Part shown: piece after piece, positions 37,774 through 43,734 of the stretch
Position numbering within the stretch: position 1 is the first letter of the stretch
How the letters are laid out: each line of letters starts with the position of its first letter
Source: GCA-002727735 sp038134525
GTDB taxonomy: Bacteria; Bacteroidota; Bacteroidia; Flavobacteriales_D; Parvicellaceae
NCBI GenBank assembly: GCA_038134525.1
Contig: JAYPVI010000008.1
Coordinates: 1 to 64,000, forward strand
DNA length: 64,000 bases
Reading direction: 5' to 3'
Translations under genes and position numbers: made by a program
The notes under the pieces: generated by a model
Databases searched by the model: none
The model's input: only the letters and a program-made list of their open reading frames with translations
What the model was told of the DNA's origin: nothing

Positions 37774-39246
37774 ATGAAAGAAATTAACATCATATTCCCA
37801 AATCAACTTTTTAAAATTCCTGCATTAAAAAAAGAAATTAAGACTTATTTAATAGAAGAATACTTGTTTTTTAGACAATATAATTTTCACAAACAAAAAA
37901 TACACTTTCATAGGGCAACAATGAAGAATTATGAAAGTCATTTAGTGTCTCTTGGTTATGAGGTGACCTACATTGATTCTTTAAACGACAATGGTGACAT
38001 AAGAAACCTAATAGACACACATTTCGATGAAAATAGCACAATACATTGTTATCATCCAGAAGATGATTGGCTTGAGAAAAGAATCAAATCCCATTGTAAA
38101 AAAAAAGGGATAAACCTAGTGATTTATGACAATCCACTCTTTTTAGCAAATCATGAAGAACTGAATATGTTTTTTAAAAAAGAAAAGAAAAAATTTTTCC
38201 AAACCTCATTTTACAAAACTCAACGTCAAAAATTAGATATCCTTTTAAATGAGCAAGGGAAACCCGAAGGGGGCAAATGGACTTATGATGACGAAAATCG
38301 AGAAAAATATCCAAAAGATAAAGTACCTCCTTCAATTCAATACCCAAAAATGAATTCCACTTTTAAAAATGCTTCTGCTTATGTGGAAAATCATTTTAAC
38401 ACCAATTTTGGTGTTATCAATGAGGAAAAAAGATACCCCACTAATCATGAGGAAGCGGAAGCTTGGTTAAATCAGTTTTTAGCCGTACGCTTTAAAGAGT
38501 TTGGACCTTACGAAGATGCTGTAGTTAAAGAAGATTCCATTCTTAATCACAGTGTTTTATCCCCCTTAATCAATTGTGGGTTATTGGATCCCAATGTGAT
38601 TGTTCAAAATAGTATGAAATATTATAAAGAACATCATATCCCAATTAATTCTTGTGAAGGGTTCATTAGACAAATTATAGGTTGGAGAGAATTTATTAGA
38701 GGGGTTTATGTGGCTAAAGGCAGGCAGGAAAGAACTACTAATTTTTGGGGGTTTAATCGAAAAATACCTCCATCATTTTACGAAGGAGTAACAGGAATAG
38801 AACCCATAGATGATACGATTATTAAAATAAAAGAATCAAGTTACGCAAATCATATTGAAAGATTAATGATTTTGGGAAATTTCATGCTCTTATGTGAATT
38901 TAACCCTGATGCAGTTTATCAATGGTTTATGGAGGTTTTTATAGATGCTTATGATTGGGTAATGGTACCTAATGTGTACGGGATGAGTCAATTTGCAGAT
39001 GGGGGTGTAATGTCTACCAAGCCCTACATAAGTAGTAGTAATTACATCATCAAAATGAGTAACTACAAAAAGGGAGATTGGTGTAAAATATGGGATGCTC
39101 TTTTTTGGAATTTCATGGATAAACAACGTTCATTTTTCTTAAAAAATCCACGAATGAGAATGCTCATTAGCAGCTTCGATAAAATGGATCAACTCAAAAG
39201 AGAAAACTATCTTTTAACAGCCGATAATTATTTAAGAAATTTATAA
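37774..39246 (+). CDS. Photolyase-related protein lacking the Fe-S ligands
   Basis: The protein has 490 residues and belongs to the deoxyribodipyrimidine photolyase-related family (PhrB/FeS-BCP). It has an N-terminal antenna domain (INIIFPNQLF, then FHRATMKNYESHL) and a FAD domain with GFIRQIIGWREFIRG, ANHIERLMILGNFML, DAYDWVMVPNVYGMSQFADGG and STKPYISSSNYI. PhrB-type enzymes repair (6-4) photoproducts with light and carry a 4Fe-4S cluster. Here the usual YCxGC...ACPF region reads SNYKKGDWC (about 429-437) and is about 13 residues shorter. The fourth ligand (before the FAD helices) is also replaced: the matching stretch reads TGIEPIDD. Only one of the four cysteines seems to remain, so the cluster is probably absent. 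The gene sits between DUF429 and an unknown protein, 1 kb from proteorhodopsin. Confidence 0.88.
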   Translation: MKEINIIFPNQLFKIPALKKEIKTYLIEEYLFFRQYNFHKQKIHFHRATMKNYESHLVSLGYEVTYIDSLNDNGDIRNLIDTHFDENSTIHCYHPEDDWLEKRIKSHCKKKGINLVIYDNPLFLANHEELNMFFKKEKKKFFQTSFYKTQRQKLDILLNEQGKPEGGKWTYDDENREKYPKDKVPPSIQYPKMNSTFKNASAYVENHFNTNFGVINEEKRYPTNHEEAEAWLNQFLAVRFKEFGPYEDAVVKEDSILNHSVLSPLINCGLLDPNVIVQNSMKYYKEHHIPINSCEGFIRQIIGWREFIRGVYVAKGRQERTTNFWGFNRKIPPSFYEGVTGIEPIDDTIIKIKESSYANHIERLMILGNFMLLCEFNPDAVYQWFMEVFIDAYDWVMVPNVYGMSQFADGGVMSTKPYISSSNYIIKMSNYKKGDWCKIWDALFWNFMDKQRSFFLKNPRMRMLISSFDKMDQLKRENYLLTADNYLRNL

Positions 39247-39247
39247 A

Positions 39248-39661
39248 ATGGGGCTACATAATATTACGTACAAAAACAAGGAAACCGAAAAAATCATAAA
39301 TGAAGAAGTAGGAAAACCGTTTAGATTATTTGAAAAATTGAGACTAGGTGGAATAGGATCTAGAAGAATGATTATTGAAAATTTTAGTGAAGATATAAAG
39401 CATCTTGAATCAAAAGTGAGTGGAATTCAATATGCCAACATAGAATTAAGGCCAAAGGGCGTAATTATTCATATTAACCAAGGCATTTATACACACGCCT
39501 GGACTATTCCGTATTTTAGGTTATCCCTTTTTAATGGTGACTTTTTCACCATTCATGGAGATGGAAGTTATATTCAATTTAATAAGAAAAAAAGCTGGAA
39601 GGAAAACAAAGAGTTTCTTCAAAAAATAGTAAAATTAAAGTCAGAATTTATCCCAAAATAA
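39248..39661 (+). CDS. Unknown protein in photolyase-thioesterase operon
   Basis: The protein has 137 residues, is soluble and basic, and has no signal peptide. I do not recognise a family. It shows a helical N-terminus followed by alternating strands (ANIELRPKGVIIHINQGIYTHAWTIPYFRLSLFNGDFFTIHGDGSYIQF), suggesting a small beta-rich or PH-like domain. It starts two bases after the photolyase stop and ends two bases before the thioesterase start, so it is surely co-transcribed with both. A function in light or stress response is inferred from context alone. Confidence 0.6.
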   Translation: MGLHNITYKNKETEKIINEEVGKPFRLFEKLRLGGIGSRRMIIENFSEDIKHLESKVSGIQYANIELRPKGVIIHINQGIYTHAWTIPYFRLSLFNGDFFTIHGDGSYIQFNKKKSWKENKEFLQKIVKLKSEFIPK

Positions 39662-39663
39662 GC

Positions 39664-40185
39664 ATGTATCCCTATTTAAGATTAATAAGAGTTGTAATAA
39701 CTAGAAGTTTTAGGCCAAAAGTTAACTTTCATACTCAAGGAGAGGACTCTATAAACCTCATGGTTCTTCCACAAGACATTGATCCATTTATGGAATTAAA
39801 CAACGGTAGATATGTTACTCTATTGGATTTAGGAAGATTTGGTTATTCTGTAAATGTTAACATTAAAAAATTTTTGAAAGAAAACCAATGGTCTATGACA
39901 ATAACGGGGACTTACAACAACTACAGACATCGGCTTAGGTTATTTCAACGGTTTCAACTCAAAACAAGATTGATGGGTTATGACGAAAAATGGTTTTACT
40001 TTTTTCAAAAAGCGGTTAAAAACGAAAAAACATACATGGCGTCTTTAGTTCGATTTTCCTTTACCTCGAAAAATGGCATTGTTTTCCCAAAAGAAGTGAT
40101 TAAAGCTATGGGTGAAGAATACAACCCAGGTAAACTAGATCATTGGGTACAAGACTTGAGTAAACACCAATTATTTAAAAAATAA
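39664..40185 (+). CDS. Hotdog-fold thioesterase (4HBT/THEM6-like)
   Basis: The protein has 173 residues. The hotdog fold is recognised from PQDIDPFMELNNGRYVTLLDLGRFGY, where the Asp-Pro-x-x-x-x-N-N-x-R-Y stretch is the hallmark of 4-hydroxybenzoyl-CoA-thioesterase-like proteins, followed by VSF-type strands (SLVRFSFTSKNG). It resembles the THEM6-like subgroup. It likely hydrolyses an acyl-CoA or acyl-ACP in the cytoplasm; chain specificity is unknown. It is the last gene of the DUF429-photolyase operon and is convergent with proteorhodopsin, with a two-way terminator between them. Confidence 0.78.
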   Translation: MYPYLRLIRVVITRSFRPKVNFHTQGEDSINLMVLPQDIDPFMELNNGRYVTLLDLGRFGYSVNVNIKKFLKENQWSMTITGTYNNYRHRLRLFQRFQLKTRLMGYDEKWFYFFQKAVKNEKTYMASLVRFSFTSKNGIVFPKEVIKAMGEEYNPGKLDHWVQDLSKHQLFKK

Positions 40186-40186
40186 A

Positions 40187-40215
40187 AAAGGAGAACGTAG
40201 TCCTCCTTTATTTAA
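40187..40215. terminator. Bidirectional terminator between thioesterase and rhodopsin genes
   Basis: Arms AAAGGAG (40187-40193) and CTCCTTT (40203-40209) with a nine-base loop are flanked by an A-run on the left and a TTTATTT tract on the right. The hairpin can therefore terminate the plus-strand thioesterase operon and the minus-strand rhodopsin transcript. Confidence 0.75.
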
Positions 40216-40241
40216 CCTTTAAATATTAAGTGAAACTGTAA

Positions 40242-40985
40242 TTAAGCAGTTTCTTTAGATGAATTAACTGCTAAATTATACACAACTAATCCAAAACCAA
40301 TTTTGTTGATAGCATCACCAATGTTGTAAACTACATCCATTGCTAAATCCATACCAAATATTTGACCTTCTGCACCGTACCATCCAGCTGTTCCAGCCAT
40401 ATATCCTATTGGATAAATAGCCCAACCAATTAAAACAAATTTACATAAAATGTTATGGGCTGCTAATACATTACCACCAGCTGAAGTTGCAAGTGATTTC
40501 GCTTCTCCAAACATGATTAAATATACAATGTAGAAGTATGCTGCACCAGAAATACCACCCCAAAGAGCAGCTTGATCTCTGTTCACACCTTCACCCCAAT
40601 ATCCTGTTACTAACATAACAACTGAAGCACCAATTAATGTCCACATTAATCTTTTAGAAGCACCAGCAGCTCTTAGGATAAGGTAAAACTCCACACACAT
40701 TAAAGGTACAGTTAATACCCAATCAACATATCTGAAAAAAGTTGGAGATTCCATATTGGTTGCCCAATAATCTCTCATGTAATAATAGTGTACTGCTGCA
40801 ATAAATGTTATCAAACCAGACACTAAAATTGATGTACGCCACTTTTTATCAAATGAATTCATTGATAGAAAGAAAAACGCAGACGCTGCCATCATAGCCA
40901 TACATCCAACGAAAAACGTAAAACCTACATAATCGTCAGTGGCCATTTTTGGCACAGCAAGAAAAAAATTATTTAATGTTTCCAT
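40242..40985 (-). CDS. Proteorhodopsin, DTE-type green-tuned proton pump
   Basis: The protein has 247 residues and seven membrane segments. The retinal Schiff-base lysine is K228 (GDAINKIGFG), with D224 nearby. In helix C the sequence RYVDWVLTVPLMCVEF gives D88, T92 and E99, the DTE motif of outward proton pumps, and M96 at the spectral-tuning position (Leu/Met is green, Gln is blue). The conserved H66 that pairs with D88 is present in AAVHYYYM. In helix E the stretch LWGGISG places G143 where bacteriorhodopsin has W138 and xanthorhodopsin has the Gly that opens a window for a carotenoid antenna. No retinal-synthesis gene (blh, crt) is nearby. Its promoter carries a TTTGTTTAAT box shared with the SOUL-photolyase region. 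Confidence 0.97.
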   Translation of the reverse strand: METLNNFFLAVPKMATDDYVGFTFFVGCMAMMAASAFFFLSMNSFDKKWRTSILVSGLITFIAAVHYYYMRDYWATNMESPTFFRYVDWVLTVPLMCVEFYLILRAAGASKRLMWTLIGASVVMLVTGYWGEGVNRDQAALWGGISGAAYFYIVYLIMFGEAKSLATSAGGNVLAAHNILCKFVLIGWAIYPIGYMAGTAGWYGAEGQIFGMDLAMDVVYNIGDAINKIGFGLVVYNLAVNSSKETA

Positions 40986-41043
40986 TTGTTTAAATTTAAG
41001 GATTGTTCAACAAATTTAAAAATAGATTAAACAAAACTCCAAA
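40985..41043 (-). promoter_or_regulatory. Rhodopsin promoter with TTTGTTTAA boxes
   Basis: On the minus strand TTTG (41040-41043) is followed after 21 bases by TAAATTTG (41011-41018), a good Bacteroidota promoter. ATTAAACAAA at 41026-41035 (TTTGTTTAAT on the transcribed-direction strand) lies within the spacer between the two elements, the place where MerR-type regulators bind. A second copy, TTTGTTTAAA at 40985-40994, touches the start codon. Expected transcription start is near 41004. Confidence 0.55.
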
Positions 41044-41242
41044 TTTTTGTTAAATTATTTTTGACAAAACCTAAACATTTTTTCAGTTATTAGATTAATA
41101 AGTGTTTTTTTTACACTTTCTTTAATTTCCCAAATTTTATTAAAAATGAGCTGAAAAGTGTAAAAATTACAATTATTGAAAAATTAAAATAATGATGATT
41201 TTTATAAAAAATAGTTGTAAATTATGTAGAAAAATAATTGTC

Positions 41243-41599
41243 ATGCATTTTAATAAATCTGAACTCACCATAATTTATAATAGCCAAAAAAGTATTGACA
41301 AAAAAACTTTAGCTATTGCACAGGGGATTTCAAAAAAAATAAATAAGCAAGATATAAATGAAGTTAGAGTTTCAAACACTTTATTTAGGATGATTATCGA
41401 AAAATTAGGTGTTAATGCAAAAGATGTTATGGATAAATCTCAAAAAGTTTACCAGAATGAAATTAAGGGCAGCAATCCCGATATTGATTCTGCATATTAC
41501 CTGATTATGAACAACCCTAATCTACTAAAAGGGCCTTTGGTATTATTTAATGGAAAAGCCGTTTTTTGCAAAACCCCGACTGATATATTAAGAATATGA
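41243..41599 (+). CDS. ArsC/Spx-like protein without the catalytic cysteine
   Basis: About 118 residues from the ATG at 41243; an earlier ATG at 41192 would add 17 residues but the family usually starts close to the TIIYN strand. The thioredoxin-like ArsC/Spx fold is suggested by ELTIIYNSQKSIDKKTLAIAQG, the long helical insert (EKLGVNAKDVMDKSQKVYQNEI), and the end LLKGPLVLFNGKAVFCKTPTDILRI, which matches the ArsC P-loop-to-C-terminus pattern. The N-terminal active-site Cys is replaced (NSQKS in place of NxxCS), so arsenate reduction is unlikely. A regulatory Spx-like or orphan role is possible. Divergent from proteorhodopsin, sharing the 257-base intergenic region. Confidence 0.62.
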   Translation: MHFNKSELTIIYNSQKSIDKKTLAIAQGISKKINKQDINEVRVSNTLFRMIIEKLGVNAKDVMDKSQKVYQNEIKGSNPDIDSAYYLIMNNPNLLKGPLVLFNGKAVFCKTPTDILRI

Positions 41600-41640
41600 A
41601 CATTATATTCGCTTAATTATTAGAAGAACTATTAAATATT

Positions 41641-41910
41641 TTGATTACACTTCGATTCATTGCTTGGATAGAAGGAATTTCCTTTCTTCTTTTTGGTATT
41701 TCTATGCCTTTGAAATATGGTTTTGACATTCCGGAGCCCAATTATTTTATCGGTATGGGGCATGGAATTTTATTTATGATATATAATCTATTTATTATAA
41801 GATATTCTAAAAAAAAGAAATGGAAAATAAAGCAAATTATGTTTCTGTGCTTTTTATCACTTATCCCATTTGGAACATTTTACGGAGATTATAAATATCT
41901 GAAAAATTAA
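41641..41910 (+). CDS. DUF3817 membrane protein
   Basis: The protein has 89 residues, starts at TTG, and has three membrane segments. DUF3817 (YdzA-like) is recognised from FIAWIEGISFLLFGISMPLKY, then GMGHGILFMIYN and IPFGTFYGDYKYLK at the end. Proteins of this family are small integral inner-membrane proteins of unknown function. It follows the ArsC-like gene by 41 bases and may be transcribed with it. Confidence 0.82.
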   Translation: MITLRFIAWIEGISFLLFGISMPLKYGFDIPEPNYFIGMGHGILFMIYNLFIIRYSKKKKWKIKQIMFLCFLSLIPFGTFYGDYKYLKN

Positions 41911-41941
41911 TCTCTAATAATTAGATGTCATTTTCATTAAC

Positions 41942-42394
41942 CTAACTAACACTAAGAATATCATAAGCAGTGTTCCTAAACTGAATGCTATCTCCTTCTT
42001 TTTTGTTTTTTAATAGTCTACCAATTGGAGATTCAATTGAAATAACAAAATAATTTTTATCTTGTATTTGAATACGCCCCCAGCCTGTAGAAATAAAAAA
42101 ACACCCCTTATCTGTTTTTATTAAACTACCAACATCAGCTTTACTGTGTATATGTTTAGTGTCGATATTTGATAAGCAATTTTTTTGGTTTTGGGCATTA
42201 ATAAGCTGTTTGTAATGCTGATCAATTTCAGTTTGAATTTTGGCTCTACTGGTTTCATGCTTATCACCTGCACTGCTTTTTGTGTCCGCATCTCGACTAT
42301 CTGTAAGTAAGGTAATAGCATTAGAAATGTCTTTAATCTTTAGTTGTAATTGCTTTAAAACTTCAGTTTTTATGTTTTGCTTAATGGAATTCAA
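41942..42394 (-). CDS. GreA/GreB-like protein
   Basis: About 150 residues. An N-terminal helical hairpin (about 1-75, with KSSAGDKHETSRAKIQTEID) is followed by an FKBP-like C-terminal domain (ADVGSLIKTDKGCFFISTGWG, then VISIESPIGRLLKNKKEGDSIQF). This is the GreA/GreB-type group that is common in Bacteroidota and is often mislabelled 3-oxoacyl-ACP synthase. It may act on RNA polymerase, but the acidic tip residues of true GreA are not obvious. The TTG at 42394 is chosen because the family starts there. An ATG at 42463 would add 23 residues encoded by a stretch that contains an AAAAAAGG/CCTTTTTT hairpin (42432-42450). Confidence 0.7.
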   Translation of the reverse strand: MNSIKQNIKTEVLKQLQLKIKDISNAITLLTDSRDADTKSSAGDKHETSRAKIQTEIDQHYKQLINAQNQKNCLSNIDTKHIHSKADVGSLIKTDKGCFFISTGWGRIQIQDKNYFVISIESPIGRLLKNKKEGDSIQFRNTAYDILSVS

Positions 42395-42526
42395 ACCAAA
42401 ATAAATAATTGAATTTCGTATTTGAAAATACAAAAAAGGAAGCCTTTTTTCATTAACGTACATATCTATACTTGCAATAATTGCATTGTCAAACTAGATT
42501 GATTCTTAAATAACTAATTTTGAACA

Positions 42527-43162
42527 ATGAATTCGCAAGTAGAAAAATATTTTAAGCAACTGGAAAAATGGGTTAATGAATTACTTCTTCTTCGAGACAT
42601 AATTATGACTTGTGGGCTGGAAGAAGAATTCAAGTGGAAACACCCTTGTTTTACTTTAAACGGAAAAAATGTAGTTCTTATTCATGTGTTCAAGGACTAT
42701 TGTGGACTTATGTTTTTTAAAGGTATTTTACTGAAGGATGAGAAAAAGCTTTTACATACTGTTAAAAACATTCAATCAGAGAGACAATTGAGATTTACCA
42801 GTTTGGCAGAAATAAATGAAAGTCATGATTTAATAAAAGCCTACATTTTTGAAGCTATTGATATTGAGCAGAAAAGACTAAAAGTAAAACTGAAAGATGT
42901 TTCCGAATATGATGTACCAGAAGAATTGAAACAAAAATTCATTGAATCTCCAGACTTTAAAACCGCATTCGGAAACCTTACACCTGGAAGGCAAAAAGGA
43001 TATTTACTTCATTTTGCTCAAGCAAAGCAATCCTCAACACGAATTGTACGAATCGAAAAATATATTGAGCGGATAATGATGGGTAAAGGAATTCGCGATT
43101 GCATTTGTGGTTATTCTATGCGAATGCCAAATTGCGATGGTTCACACAAGAATTACACTTAA
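42527..43162 (+). CDS. YdeI/DUF1801-OmdA protein with CDGSH motif
   Basis: The protein has 211 residues. A DUF1801 (YdhG/YdeI) domain occupies about 1-125 (EEEFKWKHPCFTLNGKNVV, FFKGILLKDEK). A bacteriocin-protection YdeI/OmdA-type helical tail follows (about 140-190, PGRQKGYLLHFAQAKQSSTRIVRIEKYI). The last 20 residues hold C192-x-C194, S197, P201-x-C203-D-G-S-H207, exactly the three-Cys one-His pattern of CDGSH 2Fe-2S proteins. Related Bacteroidota proteins end in similar motifs, so the fusion is probably real and not accidental. Function is unknown; iron-sulfur or redox sensing is inferred. Cytoplasmic, no signal peptide. Confidence 0.82.
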   Translation: MNSQVEKYFKQLEKWVNELLLLRDIIMTCGLEEEFKWKHPCFTLNGKNVVLIHVFKDYCGLMFFKGILLKDEKKLLHTVKNIQSERQLRFTSLAEINESHDLIKAYIFEAIDIEQKRLKVKLKDVSEYDVPEELKQKFIESPDFKTAFGNLTPGRQKGYLLHFAQAKQSSTRIVRIEKYIERIMMGKGIRDCICGYSMRMPNCDGSHKNYT

Positions 43163-43445
43163 ATGTTGAACCACTTATTGCTACTTTCATGGGACTTTTT
43201 GGCGTATTAGTTCCTTAAACCTATTTTGGTTGAAACCAATTAATGGCACAAATAATAAAAGTGTTAAAAGTGATCTCATAACCAAATATAAAAAACCATT
43301 GGATTACATACCTATTTCACAGCTAAGGGGCTAAAAAAAAGGCAGATTTAAATCAATATGGGGGTGGTGGTTTTGTGGGGATCATTAGATTTTTTGGCTT
43401 TTTTCTGTAATTCTATGGAAGATTTATGGTAAAAAGCAAACAATA
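43163..43445. other. Non-coding gap before the tRNA genes
   Basis: No gene is supported in this stretch; reading frames are short and lack family resemblance. It contains a short inverted repeat TTGGTT-GA-AACCAA (43226-43239) and a G-rich run near 43360-43380. It may be the untranslated end of the YdeI-like transcript or a decayed gene. Nothing more can be said from sequence. Confidence 0.4.
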
Positions 43446-43482
43446 AAGCCGCAACTTCTTGAAAAACAAGAAACTACGGCTT
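43446..43482 (-). terminator. Terminator of the tRNA operon
   Basis: Outer arms AAGCCG (43446-43451) and CGGCTT (43477-43482) enclose an inner hairpin TTCTTG/CAAGAA (43456-43461 with 43467-43472). On the minus strand it is followed by TTTATTG. It lies nine bases after the 3' end of tRNA-Leu. Confidence 0.65.
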
Positions 43483-43490
43483 AATTAATG

Positions 43491-43574
43491 TACCCGGGGC
43501 GGGACTTGAACCCGCACGACCAAATGGTCACAAGATTTTAAGTCTTGCGTGTCTACCAATTCCACCACCCGGGC
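43491..43574 (-). tRNA. tRNA-Leu (anticodon UAA)
   Basis: An 84-base tRNA with acceptor stem GCCCGGG/CCCGGGT, a D-loop GGTAGAC, anticodon loop ACTTAAAAT giving UAA, a long class II variable arm as expected for leucine, and T-arm GCGGGTTCAAGTCCCGC. No CCA is encoded. It reads UUA and UUG codons, the dominant leucine codons in this AT-rich genome. Confidence 0.97.
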
Positions 43575-43598
43575 AAAATACCTTTTAATATGGTGCAG

Positions 43599-43671
<73 letters not shown>

Positions 43672-43697
43672 TTGTATTGTAAGGAACAATTGGACGG

Positions 43698-43705
43698 CAA
43701 AAATA
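43698..43705 (-). promoter_or_regulatory. Candidate tRNA operon promoter box
   Basis: TATTTTTG on the minus strand, 27 bases before the 5' end of tRNA-Gly, fits the TAnnTTTG -7 consensus and would start transcription about 20 bases before the tRNA. No clear TTTG is seen at -33. Confidence 0.4.
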
Positions 43706-43734
43706 ATTAAATTTTGATAAAAGAAAATTAAAAT

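Noticed and set aside
41056..41063. Plus-strand TATTTTTG box in the rhodopsin/ArsC-like gap
   Set aside because: It is about 180 bases from the ArsC-like start in a very AT-rich stretch where chance matches are frequent.
41100..41166. AAGTGT/ACACTT repeats in the rhodopsin/ArsC-like gap
   Set aside because: Three short copies in AT-rich DNA, arms of only six bases, with no clear spacing rule; too weak to report as a regulatory site.
42395..42463. ATG-initiated N-terminal extension of the GreA-like gene
   Set aside because: The 23 extra residues have no family match and are encoded by a hairpin with A and T runs; the TTG at 42394 fits the family start.
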